Shown: positions 42,772 to 53,700, numbered from the stretch's first letter. The stretch: DNA of 64,000 bases from Planctomycetia bacterium (GCA_005772855.1 SXIK01000173.1:28895-92894); one strand, 5' to 3'. Translations and numbers: made by a program. The notes: a model not told the origin generated them from the sequence alone.

Positions 42772-45633
42772 ATGAAGAAGACCTTCTACCTGATCGACGG
42801 CCATTCTCAGATCTTTCGAGCCTACTACGCCCCCTTCAATGTGCTCACGTCTCCCTCGGGGGAGCCCGTCAAGGCAACGTACATCTTCACGCAGATGCTC
42901 CTCGCCATCCTCCGCGACAAGAGACCCCATTACCTCGCGATGGCGCTCGACGTGAGCGAGTCAACGCGGAGCCGCCTCGCGGTTTACCCGGAGTACAAGG
43001 CCAACCGTGACGCGACGCCGGAGGACCTTCCGCCACAGGTCGAGCGAATCGTCGAGATCGTCGAGACCCTTGGAATTCCGATCTTCCGCAAGGAAGGATT
43101 CGAGGCCGACGACCTGATAGCAACGATTGCAGAGCGGGTCCCCAGGGAGGACGTGGAACTCTTCATAGTGAGCCGGGACAAGGACCTGAACCAACTCCTC
43201 AGCGACAGCGTAAAACTCTGGGATCCCGTCAAGAATGAAGTCATCGACGTCCAGAGCCTCCAGAGAACGCATGGTTTCACTCCGAAGGAAGCCGTGGAAG
43301 TCCAGACCCTCATGGGCGATCCCACCGACAACGTTCCGGGCATCCCCGGGGTAGGGCCGAAAACGGCCGTGGCACTGGTGAAGAAGTACGGGACCGCCGA
43401 CGAGGTCCTGAATCACCTGGACGAGCTTTCCCCGAAGCAGAGGGAGAACTTCAAGGCCTTCGGCCATCGTCTCAAGATCAGCCGGCAGCTCGTGACACTC
43501 GACCGATCGGCGCCGATCGAGTTCGACCTCGCCAATTGCGTGGTAAGGCCCATTCCTGTTGCCAGACTGCGTTCGATCTTTGAACGGCTCAGCTTCCGTA
43601 GATTAATCGAGCAACTCGGCGAGCCACCGGCGAGCTCAAACCCTGCCCCCCCCACCCAACCAGCCGTCACGCAACCGGTACACCGGACGGGGGAGTTTGA
43701 CTTCCTCGCCGCGCCGCCGACAAATCCTGCGTTGTTGGAAGAGACGACCGAGGCCGAAGGTCCGGGCGCAGCGGAGGCCCAAGTCTCGGCACCAATGACG
43801 CAATACACGGAGTTCACCTCGACGACTCCCGGGCATTACAAGCTAGTGGATGACGAGCCAGCCTTCAACGACTTCCTCGCCCGCCTCGCGCGGACCTCCT
43901 ACTTCGCCATCGATACCGAGACGACCTCGCTCAAACCCGTCGACTGCGACCTGGTCGGGATCAGCATCTCCTGGGAGGCTGGCACGGGCTACTACCTCCC
44001 GCTACGCTCCCGTGTTGGACGCGTCCTCGACCCGACGCTCGCAACAGCCCGACTGAGACCCATCCTTGAGGACCCGAACGTCAAGAAGTGTGGGCAGAAC
44101 ATCAAGTTCGACATCCAGTCGCTGCGCACCGAGGGAATTCACCTCCGGGGCGTCGCTTTCGACAGCATGGTCGCTTCGTACCTCCTGCGCCCGGAAGCTC
44201 GTGCCCACAACATGGATTCACTTGCCATCGAGATCCTGGGCCACCGCACGATTCCAATCACCGAGCTCATCGGCAAGGGTAAGCAACAGGGCTCCATGCT
44301 GGATGTCAACACGCACCGCCTCGCCGATTACGCAGGTGAGGATGCCGACGTGACGTGGCAGTTGTGCCAGAAGCTCGCCGCCGAGATTGATGCCTCCCCC
44401 ATGAAAGCCCTCTTCCATGACGTCGAGCTGCCGCTGGTTGAAGTGCTCGCATCGATGGAATACGAAGGCATCCGGATTGACTGCGGCCTCTTGCAAACGA
44501 TCGCGGCGGGTATGAGAGCTCGAATCGAGGACCTCCGAAAAAAAATCTACCTCGCGGCGGGGCGCGAGTTCTCGATTGATTCCCCGAAACAGCTCGCCGA
44601 GTTGCTCTTCGACGAGCACAAGCTGCGCGTTGTGAAGCGCACCAAGACTTCCCGCAGCACGGACGCCGAAGTGCTCGAGGTGCTGGCCGTCGAGACGGCG
44701 CACCCACTGCCGGCGCTTGTGCTCGACTATCGCGAGCTCACAAAGCTCTGCGGCACCTACGTCGAGCCGCTGCCGGAGATGGTCTCTCCGAGGACGGGCA
44801 GGCTCCACCCGAGCTATAACCAGGCAATCGCCGCCACCGGTCGTCTTTCGAGCTCCGACCCCAATATCCAAAACATCCCGATCCGAAGCGCCGAGGGTCG
44901 GGAGGTGCGCAAGGCCTTCGTGGCCTCGGACTCAAACCATCTGCTTCTCACGGCGGACTACTCACAGATTGAACTACGAATCCTTGCGCACCTCTCCGGA
45001 GACGAGGCGTTGCTGACCGCCTTTCGCGAGGACCATGACGTGCACGCTGCCGTGGCCGCGCAGGTATGGGGCGTCCCGATCGACCGGGTGACCAAGGATC
45101 AGCGCTCAAGAGCGAAGGCCATCAACTTCGGCATCATTTATGGACAGGGCGCGTTTGGACTGGCGCGGTCGCTCGGGATCACTCAACGGGATGCGGCCGA
45201 CTTCATCGCCCAGTACAAGCAGCGCTACGGGGGCATCGTGAGTTTCATGGAGCGCTGCGTGAAGGAGGCGGAGCAAACAGGCAGAGTTTCGACGATGCTC
45301 GGCCGCCAGCGGGCGATCCCCGAGATCCAGTCGGAGAACCGCGTGAGGCGAGCGCTCGGAGAGCGGCTTGCGGTCAATACCGTTGTCCAGGGCACCGCGG
45401 CCGACCTCATCAAGATCGCGATGGTACGGCTCTATCGTCAGCTCGGTGAAGGAACGAGCGGCTCAAAGCTCGTAATTCAGGTGCACGACGAGCTCGTCCT
45501 CGATGTGCCACGCAACTCCGCGGAAACCACAGCCGAGCTGGTGCGCTCGGAGATGTCGAGCGCGCTCGCACTCCAAGTCCCCCTCAAGGTCGACGTCGCC
45601 TGGGGCGACAACTGGCTCGAAGCCAAGGCCTGA
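42772..45633 (+). CDS. polA: DNA polymerase I with 5' nuclease and 3'-5' exonuclease
   Basis: 953 residues, full three-domain Pol I. The 5' nuclease includes FYLIDGHSQIFRAYYAPF, FEADDLIATIAE, SRDKDLNQLL and MGDPTDNVPGIPGVGPKTA. The proofreading domain keeps its acidic residues (FAIDTETTSLKP..LVGISISW, and GEDADVTWQL). The polymerase domain has LSSSDPNIQNIPIRSAEGREVRKAF, DYSQIELRILAHLSGD, KAINFGIIYGQGAFGLA and VHDELVLDVP. A Pro/Ala/Thr-rich linker of about 60 residues (near 285-345) between the nuclease and exonuclease domains is longer than usual. It functions in repair and Okazaki fragment processing. The phenylalanine in the O-helix position favours dNTP/ddNTP discrimination as in E. coli. 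Confidence 0.98.
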   Translation: MKKTFYLIDGHSQIFRAYYAPFNVLTSPSGEPVKATYIFTQMLLAILRDKRPHYLAMALDVSESTRSRLAVYPEYKANRDATPEDLPPQVERIVEIVETLGIPIFRKEGFEADDLIATIAERVPREDVELFIVSRDKDLNQLLSDSVKLWDPVKNEVIDVQSLQRTHGFTPKEAVEVQTLMGDPTDNVPGIPGVGPKTAVALVKKYGTADEVLNHLDELSPKQRENFKAFGHRLKISRQLVTLDRSAPIEFDLANCVVRPIPVARLRSIFERLSFRRLIEQLGEPPASSNPAPPTQPAVTQPVHRTGEFDFLAAPPTNPALLEETTEAEGPGAAEAQVSAPMTQYTEFTSTTPGHYKLVDDEPAFNDFLARLARTSYFAIDTETTSLKPVDCDLVGISISWEAGTGYYLPLRSRVGRVLDPTLATARLRPILEDPNVKKCGQNIKFDIQSLRTEGIHLRGVAFDSMVASYLLRPEARAHNMDSLAIEILGHRTIPITELIGKGKQQGSMLDVNTHRLADYAGEDADVTWQLCQKLAAEIDASPMKALFHDVELPLVEVLASMEYEGIRIDCGLLQTIAAGMRARIEDLRKKIYLAAGREFSIDSPKQLAELLFDEHKLRVVKRTKTSRSTDAEVLEVLAVETAHPLPALVLDYRELTKLCGTYVEPLPEMVSPRTGRLHPSYNQAIAATGRLSSSDPNIQNIPIRSAEGREVRKAFVASDSNHLLLTADYSQIELRILAHLSGDEALLTAFREDHDVHAAVAAQVWGVPIDRVTKDQRSRAKAINFGIIYGQGAFGLARSLGITQRDAADFIAQYKQRYGGIVSFMERCVKEAEQTGRVSTMLGRQRAIPEIQSENRVRRALGERLAVNTVVQGTAADLIKIAMVRLYRQLGEGTSGSKLVIQVHDELVLDVPRNSAETTAELVRSEMSSALALQVPLKVDVAWGDNWLEAKA

Positions 45634-45667
45634 CAGCCCCCTGGGCAACGCCGCGACTGCGTTTCGT

Positions 45668-46678
45668 TCACAAGTCCACCTGCAACTCCACGATGTCCTT
45701 GTCCCGAAGCACGTACGTGCGCTCGACGGCTTGCCCCTCAAATCGAGCAGAACCCCACACACGGGCCTGCCTCATATGGTCGGGGAAGTCGCGATGAATT
45801 TTGGCCGCCAGGTCCACAATCGTCTGGCCTTGCTTGAGCACGAACGGTGAGCGCATGTCCGGCTGTTTCCCGGGCTCCTTTGCGTAGACCCGGATACGGT
45901 CCAGCAGACGAAAGACCTGGCCGGGCAGGGCGTCAAGACCTTCGCCAGTCTCGGCGCTCAAACGCATGGGGTCAAAGCGCCCCTGGAGGAGGTCCTTCAG
46001 GAGCTCGAACCGCACCCGCGCACCAGGCAAGTCACACTTGCTCGCAAGGAGGATCGTGGGGAGTCGAGTCACGAGCATTTCCTCCTCCTCTCCCGTGGGC
46101 CCATGGACTTCGACCCCGGGGTCGAAGAGCTTGATTCGACTCTCCTTGAGAGCGGCAAGGATCGCCTCCAGGTCGTCGAGTACGGAGTCCGAGCCCAGAT
46201 CGGCCAGAAGCAACGCGCCATCGGCCGCCTTGATGAGACCTGCCATGCCGGTGGGGAAGTAATCGGCGGTAATGGGCGGCAAATCGATTAGCTGCACCTG
46301 CGTGTCCTCGAAGGCCGCCATGCCTGGAATCGGGCCCTGCGTCGCGAAGGGGAAAGCAGTCGGTTGTGTTGGAGCGCTGGTGGTCTTCGCAACGACAGCC
46401 GACTTGCCCGCATTGGGCGCCCCCAACAGCACGACCTGGCCCGCTCCACCCTTCTCGATCCGGAACGGATCGAAGGTCTTCCTGCCCTTGGGCTTCGAGT
46501 CCTCGTCGCGAAGCCTCGCGATTCGACGCTTGAGATCGGCCTGAAGATGGTCCGTGCCCTTGTGCTTGGGCATGAGGCGCAGCATCTCCTCCAGGGCGGA
46601 GATCCTCTCCTCGGCGGTCTTCGCCTGCTTGTAGATCTCTTCCGCCTTGTGGTACTGAGGGGTCAGGTTGGCTGGCAT
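45668..46678 (-). CDS. TGS-domain GTPase (DRG/OBG-like)
   Basis: 336 residues. A helical N-terminus (YHKAEEIYKQAKTAEERISALEEMLRLMPKHKGTDHLQADLKRRIARL) precedes a G domain with G1 VVLLGAPNAGKSAVV, G3 IDLPPI (in place of DTPG) and G4-like LLASKCD. The C-terminal TGS domain (PFVLKQGQTIVDLAAKIHRDF..ARVWGSARFEGQAVERTYVLRDKDIVELQVD) is typical of DRG-type GTPases that bind ribosomes or their factors. Bacterial members of this group are poorly characterised; many are annotated as DRG family. It converges on polA with 34 bp between stops. Confidence 0.9.
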   Translation of the reverse strand: MPANLTPQYHKAEEIYKQAKTAEERISALEEMLRLMPKHKGTDHLQADLKRRIARLRDEDSKPKGRKTFDPFRIEKGGAGQVVLLGAPNAGKSAVVAKTTSAPTQPTAFPFATQGPIPGMAAFEDTQVQLIDLPPITADYFPTGMAGLIKAADGALLLADLGSDSVLDDLEAILAALKESRIKLFDPGVEVHGPTGEEEEMLVTRLPTILLASKCDLPGARVRFELLKDLLQGRFDPMRLSAETGEGLDALPGQVFRLLDRIRVYAKEPGKQPDMRSPFVLKQGQTIVDLAAKIHRDFPDHMRQARVWGSARFEGQAVERTYVLRDKDIVELQVDL

Positions 46679-46874
46679 GGGATGTTATGAGAACCTCAGT
46701 GAAGCTAGGTGCGATCATTATAGGCGGAATTCATGAACCCGGAACTTGTCGGCATGGATTCTCAAGCATGAGCCCAACGAAGACCGATAGACCTTCGGTC
46801 AAAGGACAAGGACGGGAAGAACCTGTGGTAGCCCGGCCGTTTCCCTCAGTGAATGTTTAGAAGGACTCCATGCC

Positions 46875-47798
46875 ATGAACCGACACATTTCTCCTGCTCG
46901 TCTCGCCTCCATCGCCGCGATGATCCTTTCATTTTTCGGCGGGGCAAGATCCGAGGACGCGCTTCAGTTGAACTTCGGTATCTATACCTCCGACAAGCCC
47001 ACGGACATGTATCGCGCCTTCAAGCCGGTCCTGCTCGAGCTCGAGAATGCCCTGACGAAGGAGCTTTCTCGCACGACGCAAATCAAACTGCGCGTGTTCA
47101 CCACGTACGAGGCAGCCCGTGAGGCCCTCCTCAAGGAGGAGGTCGACTTCGCCCGTCTCGGCCCCTCGTCCTTCATCCTCGCCCTTGAGAAGAATCCCGC
47201 CGTGCGCCTCCTTGTGATCGAGGAGCAAGAAGGCCAACACACCTTCAAGGGCGTAATTTTCACGCGAGAAAATAGCGGCGTGCAGGAGATCAAGGATCTC
47301 AAGGGCAAGTCCTTCGCGTTCGGCGATCCGGATTCAACGATCGGCCGTTACCTTTCGCAGTCCTACCTCGTCAGCGCGGGCATCTACGCCCGGGACCTGA
47401 GCAAGTTTGAGTACCTGGACCGCCATGACAAGGTGGTCGACTCCGTCCTCGCGGGCAAGTTCGACGCCGGCGTGGCGAAGGAGGGCACGGTCGCCAAGTT
47501 CAAGAACAAGGGCGTCAAGGTCCTCGAGACGTTTGAAAACGTCACAAAGCCCTGGGTCGCCCGTAGCAAACTCGAGGCAAAAATTGGCGACACGATCCAG
47601 AAGTGCCTGGGCGCGCTGAAGGACAAGAAGGCGCTCGATTCCATCGGGGAAAAGATCACCGGCTTCGATGTGGAGCACGCAAAGAGCGAAATTTTCGAGC
47701 CAGTGCGTATTGGCATGAAGAAGGCGGAGGAGTTCGCGAAGGGCCCCTCGACGCAACCGGCCCTCGAGAAGGCGACAGGGGTGGAGCCCGCGAACTAG
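46875..47798 (+). CDS. PhnD-like phosphate/phosphonate-type periplasmic binding protein
   Basis: 307 residues with a signal peptide (MNRHISPARLASIAAMILSFFGGARS). The mature protein fits the PhnD/phosphonate-binding family: NFGIYTSDKPTDMYRAFKPVLLELENAL, DFARLGPSSFILALEK, GVQEIKDLKGKSFAFGDPDSTIGRYLSQSYLVSAGI and FDAGVAKEGTVAKF. No permease or ATPase gene is nearby; instead a hybrid histidine kinase follows 36 bp downstream. In comparable arrangements the binding protein senses a ligand for the kinase. AAGGAC precedes the start region. The 196-bp upstream gap holds a small GACCGA/TCGGTC hairpin at 46782-46800. Confidence 0.88.
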   Translation: MNRHISPARLASIAAMILSFFGGARSEDALQLNFGIYTSDKPTDMYRAFKPVLLELENALTKELSRTTQIKLRVFTTYEAAREALLKEEVDFARLGPSSFILALEKNPAVRLLVIEEQEGQHTFKGVIFTRENSGVQEIKDLKGKSFAFGDPDSTIGRYLSQSYLVSAGIYARDLSKFEYLDRHDKVVDSVLAGKFDAGVAKEGTVAKFKNKGVKVLETFENVTKPWVARSKLEAKIGDTIQKCLGALKDKKALDSIGEKITGFDVEHAKSEIFEPVRIGMKKAEEFAKGPSTQPALEKATGVEPAN

Positions 47799-47834
47799 CG
47801 ACCACGAGAGCCCAGGGCCTCGCTGGCAAACAGC

Positions 47835-50561
47835 ATGAAACGCCTGAACACCAAGCTGACCCTTGTACTCCTGGGGAGTCTCCTCGGCACCTCGATCGTG
47901 ACGGGAATGCTGGTCATCCGGAGCCAGACCGAGGTCCTCACGCGACAGCTCGACTACGATGGCAAGGCACTCTCGAAGACGATGGCCGATATCGCCGTCG
48001 AGATCGCCATCGCGGATGATTGGCTGAGATTCCAGGATCAGGTCGAAAAGGCCGCTCAGGGGAACCGTCAGGTTCGTTTCATCCAGGCTCACGATGAGAA
48101 CGGCAAGCTTCGGGCTTCCTACCCACCCGTGGCTGAGAGAGATGTCTGGCAGGCCTCGCCCAGCCTCAGGGTATTCGAGAGTCCCATCGTGATCGCGATC
48201 GAGGGCCTTCCCCAGGAGGTCCGCGGCCATGTGAAGGTGGGCCTCAACAACGACCGGCTCGGAGAGCTCACGGCACGCAGCCTCTCCGAACTGATCACCG
48301 GCACAGTGATCGGTTTCTCAATTCTGGCCCTGGTGCTCTGGTTGGCCCTCAGAAAGCAGGTCATTCACCCTCTGGGTGAGCTTGACAAGCACGTTGGGAC
48401 AATCTCGAGGGGCGACCTGACGCAAGCCGTCACGACTTCCCGCAAGGACGAGATCGGTCGCCTGGCCATGGGTCTCGAGACCATGCGGGTAAACTTGCGC
48501 GAGTCCCGCCGGAAAATCGAAGAGCAAGTCATCGCGCTAGAGGATCTCGATCGGATGAAGGACGAGTTTCTTGCGAGCACTTCTCATGAGCTCAAGACGC
48601 CGCTCAACGGCATCCTCGGACTCGGCGAGAGCCTGCTGCTTGGGTCCTACGGCGAGATCACGAAGGAGCAGCGGGAGGCTGTCGAGCTGATGGCATCCTG
48701 CGGCACCCGGCTCTGGAAAATGACGGACTCGATCCTCAAGTTCTCACGCCTCCACCACGAGGACCCGCAAGACCAGAGTCCTCCCGAGCCCCACCGCCTC
48801 GCCGAACACCTTCACCAAGGCCTGGCGGACCTGCGCTCGAACGCCGAAAGGTCGGGCGTGCGGATCCTCCAGGCAATCCCGGGAGACCTTGAGGTTGTTT
48901 ACCCGCGCAACGAGCTGGAACAGATTATCCGAATCTTTACCAACAACGCGATCAAGTACGCATCCGGCGGGATGGTACAGATTATCGCTCAGAAGTGGGG
49001 TGACGGGCCACAGCGGGGTTTCCAGATCGCCGTCCGCGATAACGGGCCGGGCATTCCAACCAGCCAGCACTCCAAGATTTTTGAGCCTTTCGTCCAGGCA
49101 GGAACCCACGAGACCCGGGTGCAGGGAGGCGTGGGACTGGGGCTGGCGATCGCAGCCAGGCTCATCAGCCGAATCGGTGCGCAGGTGCTCCTCGAGAGCG
49201 ACGTCGGCAAGGGTGCCTGCTTCACTCTCCTGGTTCCCGATGGCGAGGTCAAAGTTCCTGACCTCAAGACAGCCTTCATCCCATGGCCGGCCTTCTCACA
49301 CTCCCTGCGCATGCACCTGGAGGCAGAGAAGACCGAGGCTCCCATCACGACCTCGGCCCCCCCGGTTCGGGTCTCGACTGATTCTGGCCACATCCTCGTG
49401 GTCGATGATGAGAGCGTGAACCGGGAGGTCGTCTGGCAAGCTCTCAAGGACGGTTTCCAGGTCACCCGCGCCGCCGACGGCATGAGCGCGCTCGAGGTGC
49501 TGCGGAATCAGAGTGTGGACCTCGTGCTGCTCGACATCATGATGCCGGGAATGTCCGGCTATGACGTCCTTCAGTCGATGAGGAGCGAGGGGTTGCTCGA
49601 AAAGGTCCCGGTGATTGTGCTCAGCGCGAAAGCTGCCAAGGAAGCAGTCGTGAAGGGTCTCGAGCAGGGAGCTTCGGACTACCTCGGAAAGCCGTTCCAC
49701 AGGGCCGAGCTGCTCTGCCGGGTACGAGTCCACCTACAGATCAAGAAGCAGCGGGACCAGCTCCGATCCGAGGTGGCCGCAAAAACGAACGCTCTTGAGG
49801 TCGCCGAGCATGCGAGCAAGATCAAGACTCAGTTTCTCGCCAATATGTCGCACGAGATTCGTACACCCCTCAACGGGATCCTGGGCTTCCTCGAGCTTTG
49901 CGCCTCCTCGGACGTGCCAAGCGAGCAAGCGGAGTACCTGGGCCTGATGGAGGAGCGCACGAAGTCACTCCTCACGATCGTGGGCGACATCCTGGACGTT
50001 GCGAAGATCGAGTCCAAGCAGGTGCGTGTGGAGGCGGTCGACGTCGTTCCCGCCGAGCTGGTCCGTGAGCTGGCAGAGGCCTACTCCGCCGAGGCTTCAC
50101 GGAAGGGGCTCACCCTCCGCTGGGAATGCGAACGATCCTGCTACGAAGCCATGAAGGTCGACCTCAGAAAGCTCGAACACATCCTCCGCAACCTGCTCGG
50201 AAATGCCGTGAAGTTCACCCGGGCGGGAACGATCGAGCTGAAAGCCAAATTCAGCACGGGCCCAGAGGGCGACTCGATGCTCCGCTTCGAAATAAAGGAC
50301 ACCGGAATCGGCATCCCGAGGAGCCAGTACGAGGAGATCTTCCAGCCCTTTACGCAAGCGGACAGCTCCAACACGAGGGAGTTTGGTGGAACTGGTCTCG
50401 GCCTCGCGATCGCCAGGTCTTACGCCCGCATGCTGGGCGGCGACATCTCGCTGGAGAGCGAGCCCGGCGTGGGAAGTCTGTTCACGATCACGGTGCGCGC
50501 GCTTGCGGCTTCGGGGACCGCCGCAAACGCCCGGGCTCTTGCCGAATGCGTCCCTGCGTGA
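47835..50561 (+). CDS. Hybrid sensor histidine kinase with two kinase modules around a receiver
   Basis: 908 residues. A transmembrane helix (about 7-27), an extracytoplasmic sensor of about 130 residues and a second helix (GTVIGFSILALVLWLAL) lead to HAMP. The first HisKA has His251 (STSHELKTPLNG) and its HATPase boxes N (FTNNAIKYAS), G1 (DNGPGIP) and G2 (GGVGLGLAIA). A receiver follows with Asp567 (VLLDIMMPG) and Lys in SDYLGKPF. A second HisKA (His673, NMSHEIRTPLNG) and HATPase (LLGNAVKF, DTGIGIP, GGTGLGLAIA) end the protein. Both modules look intact, whereas most hybrid kinases have one. Together with the upstream PhnD-like protein it probably senses a periplasmic ligand. No HPt or output regulator gene is adjacent. 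Confidence 0.93.
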   Translation: MKRLNTKLTLVLLGSLLGTSIVTGMLVIRSQTEVLTRQLDYDGKALSKTMADIAVEIAIADDWLRFQDQVEKAAQGNRQVRFIQAHDENGKLRASYPPVAERDVWQASPSLRVFESPIVIAIEGLPQEVRGHVKVGLNNDRLGELTARSLSELITGTVIGFSILALVLWLALRKQVIHPLGELDKHVGTISRGDLTQAVTTSRKDEIGRLAMGLETMRVNLRESRRKIEEQVIALEDLDRMKDEFLASTSHELKTPLNGILGLGESLLLGSYGEITKEQREAVELMASCGTRLWKMTDSILKFSRLHHEDPQDQSPPEPHRLAEHLHQGLADLRSNAERSGVRILQAIPGDLEVVYPRNELEQIIRIFTNNAIKYASGGMVQIIAQKWGDGPQRGFQIAVRDNGPGIPTSQHSKIFEPFVQAGTHETRVQGGVGLGLAIAARLISRIGAQVLLESDVGKGACFTLLVPDGEVKVPDLKTAFIPWPAFSHSLRMHLEAEKTEAPITTSAPPVRVSTDSGHILVVDDESVNREVVWQALKDGFQVTRAADGMSALEVLRNQSVDLVLLDIMMPGMSGYDVLQSMRSEGLLEKVPVIVLSAKAAKEAVVKGLEQGASDYLGKPFHRAELLCRVRVHLQIKKQRDQLRSEVAAKTNALEVAEHASKIKTQFLANMSHEIRTPLNGILGFLELCASSDVPSEQAEYLGLMEERTKSLLTIVGDILDVAKIESKQVRVEAVDVVPAELVRELAEAYSAEASRKGLTLRWECERSCYEAMKVDLRKLEHILRNLLGNAVKFTRAGTIELKAKFSTGPEGDSMLRFEIKDTGIGIPRSQYEEIFQPFTQADSSNTREFGGTGLGLAIARSYARMLGGDISLESEPGVGSLFTITVRALAASGTAANARALAECVPA

Positions 50562-50775
50562 GCTGAATGGACGGGCTTGCCTTGCCCGCACCATCCGTGC
50601 GCGAGATGTCCGGATTATTCGGTGCGCCAGGGACTTTCCCGCACATTGTCCTTGACCCAAGGGCTGGCCTTCACTCAAAATTCGCGAACTCTTTACTCCT
50701 CGATGGGGAAGAAGACTTCCCCCGCACCGTAGCGAACTTTGTAGGCCAACGGACCAGGGAATAGGGTCAAGAACA
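50562..50775. other. Intergenic region with hairpin upstream of the YidC fusion gene
   Basis: 214 bases. A perfect GGGGAAG-AAGA-CTTCCCC hairpin (7-bp stem) lies at 50705-50722, about 55 bases before the next ATG. It could end the kinase transcript or be part of the next gene's leader; no U-tract follows. No other feature is recognised. Confidence 0.35.
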
Positions 50776-53700
50776 ATGCCCCGCCGAATCTTGTTTCTTG
50801 TCAACTTCAGGCACCCCATTGACCTCAGGTGGGGCCTTTCGAGCGCGCTGCTGGCGCTCACCCCTTCACCGCTCTGGGCCATTCCCTCCCCGGATCTGGT
50901 CGTCAACTTCGTCGCCAGCGCGGCCCAGGTTCTCGGTCTCCTGACCGTTGTCGCGGGGAGCTTCGCCTACTCCGGCGCGAAGCACTCCCGGGCTCGTGGC
51001 GCGACATCATCCAACCGGCGCTGGCCATTCAGGATCTTGACGACGCTCCTGCTGGTCTCCGTGGTGGCCAACGTCCTCCAGTACTCTTCCGGCATGGACT
51101 CGAGGAACCAGCGGCTCCAGACAAACCTCTGGCGCTCCTCCACCGAGGCGGGCAAGAAGGTCGGCGACGTCAACTTGAAGACACTTTCGATCAGCGACCA
51201 GCAGAAACGCCCCGAAGCCATCACGACGGAAACGCTTGAACGCTGGATGAGTGAAAAGAAGCCTCTGAACTTGATTGACGTCCGCGAGAGCGAGGAGGTC
51301 GAGATGGGCAAAATCGAGGGCGCCTGGCCCCGCCGCTACCCCGACTTGCTCAAGGACCGCACGGGGCTGATCGTGGAGGGAAAAGAGACCCTCCTTCTGT
51401 GCGAGTCCGGCAATCGAAGCGGGGAGCTCTGCGGAAAGTTTCTAGAAGAAAAATTGCCCTGCCGCTTCGTGATCGGTGGCTACGAAAAGTGGGTGGCCGA
51501 GGGACGCCCGATGGTGGACATGCAGGCACGAGCCTCGGGCGAGATCCGTGACATCCCGGAATACCCCAGGAAGGCAGTCCTCCTCGACACTCCGGAGGTA
51601 ATGGCGCTCCTTGAAAGCGAGAACGCTCTCTTCGTCGACGTGCGCTACCCCGGGGACTTTGCGCTGGGTCACTTGCCCGACGCCGTCAATTTGGCTCTGC
51701 GGCCGATGCTCTCGAGCGAGATTGAGCCTGCGCTGAAGGCTCTTCCGAAGCGCCCCATCGTGGCGCCATGCTACGACAAGCGGAGCTCATTTTACGCCAT
51801 GATTCTGGGGCTTCGCCTCCACCGAATGGGCCTCGACTTCCGCGGTCGCTACACGGTACCTCACGAGTTCGCGCAAAAAGTAGAGGACAAGGCCTGGGTG
51901 AGTCAGTGGAAGGAAGCGCAGGCTGGTTCCACCCTGCTCGGGGTGGTGTCGAGGCCTCTCACCTCTTCCCTGAAATGGCTCGAGGCTCGCACCGGGAGCC
52001 TGCTCCTTGGCATCGTCAGCCTCGTCCTCGTCCTGCGACTGCTCGTCCTGCCCTTGACGGCCAAGGCGGACCGCGACCAACTCATCCAGAAGCGTCTCGC
52101 TCCTCAGGTCAAGGAGCTCAAGGCGCGCCTCAAGGGAGATCCCCAGCGGCTCTCTCGAGCGATCCTGGGACTCTATCGCAAGGAGCGCTTGACTCTCGGG
52201 CGTAATCTGCTCGGCACCACCGCGCAGATCTTGTTGTTCATTGTCTTTTTTTCCGTGGTGGGCAACGTCGCTGCCAACTCAAACGAGGCCATTGCCTGGC
52301 TGCCCAGCCTCGCCAATCCCGACCCGCTCCACATTCTCCCTGTCATCGTGGGAATGCTCATCTGCGTCTTCTTGATCTGGAACACCGAACAACGAACGCC
52401 GCTCCGGGTCGCAGGCCACGTCGCTTGCGGGCTCCTCCTCCTGGGAATCACATTCCACCTCAAAGCGGCGGTCAACATTTACCTTGCGACAAATTTAACG
52501 CTGCTCATTACGCAGAGCCGCATCGTACGCTGGGCCCTTCGGTCCCGGAGCGCCCCTGCCCAGGGGAGCCCGGAGACACCCCCGCTCGAGGATCCCGGGA
52601 TCGCGCCCCTGAGACTCGCTCACAGGGTCGCAGGCGCCGGAAACAAGGCGATCCGGCTCGGCCGAATGCTCGAGGAAGGCATTCCCGTTCCGGATGGCTT
52701 CATCGTCACGGACGCTCTACTGGGACGCTCGGCTGACAAACTCGAGCTGACCCCCGGGGAGGAACGTAGGGTCTCGAAGGCGTGGAGGGATATTCGGGCG
52801 GTCCACGTCGCCGTGCGCAGCTCGGGCCTCAACGAAGATGGCGCCCAAAAAAGCTATGCGGGCGTCTTCGAGTCGATCCTGAACGTCCCGAGAGAGCGGT
52901 TCTACCACGCTTTGGCCGAAGTACACGGGTCACTACGGGCCTCCCGGGTACTTGCCTACAGCGGCCTGGCGAAGGAGCGTGGCGGGATCGTGGTGCAGAA
53001 GATGGTTCCCGCCGAGTACGCGGGAGTGCTCTTCACCGAGCATCCCGCGACCCTGGGCTGTATGCTCGTCGAGCTCGTCAAGGGCCTGGGAGATGCGCTG
53101 GTCAGCGGAACCGCGACCCCCACCTCTTTTCGCTACGGGCGCTTCTCGGGCAAGCTGCTTGAAACCAACCCGCCGCCGGTGGATCTTGCCGGGCTCATCG
53201 AGCTGGGTCAAAGAGTGGAAAAGATCTTCAAGAGGCCCCAGGACATCGAGTGGGCCTACGCGGCCGGCAAGTTCATGATCCTTCAAGCTCGGGACATCAC
53301 GACGTCTTCGCGAGCCGGAGCCCACCGAAAGGCTGTCCTTGAGTCGGAACGCCATCGGATACTCGAGCTGGCCGCAAGGAGCCTCCAGGAGGCCGAAGCC
53401 GAGGGGATCGACGTGCTCCCGGCAGCGGACCCGGTGGTCTTTGCACAAAATGAGCTCTCGGAGCTGTTGCCTCGCCCAACTCCGCTCAGTTTGAGCTTCA
53501 TGGAGTCGCTCTGGGCTCCCGGCGGCAGCACGGACCTGGCGTGCCGGTCTCTCGGCATTCCCTATGACGCGGCCGAAAACGCCCCGCCGCTGGTGAACAC
53601 CATCTTTGGAAACCTGTACGTGAGCACCATCGAAACTCGGCGCAGGCTCCGGCGCGGGCCCGGGGCGGCTGCGAGCTTCAAGCTCGCCAGGGCCGGCAAG

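Noticed and set aside
41704-42930. 408-codon minus-strand ORF across proB and the start of polA
   Set aside because: It spans two well-identified plus-strand genes and has no domain of its own.
50567-50764. 65-codon ORF between the hybrid kinase and the YidC fusion
   Set aside because: No Shine-Dalgarno, no domain, and it spans a hairpin in the intergenic region; probably chance.
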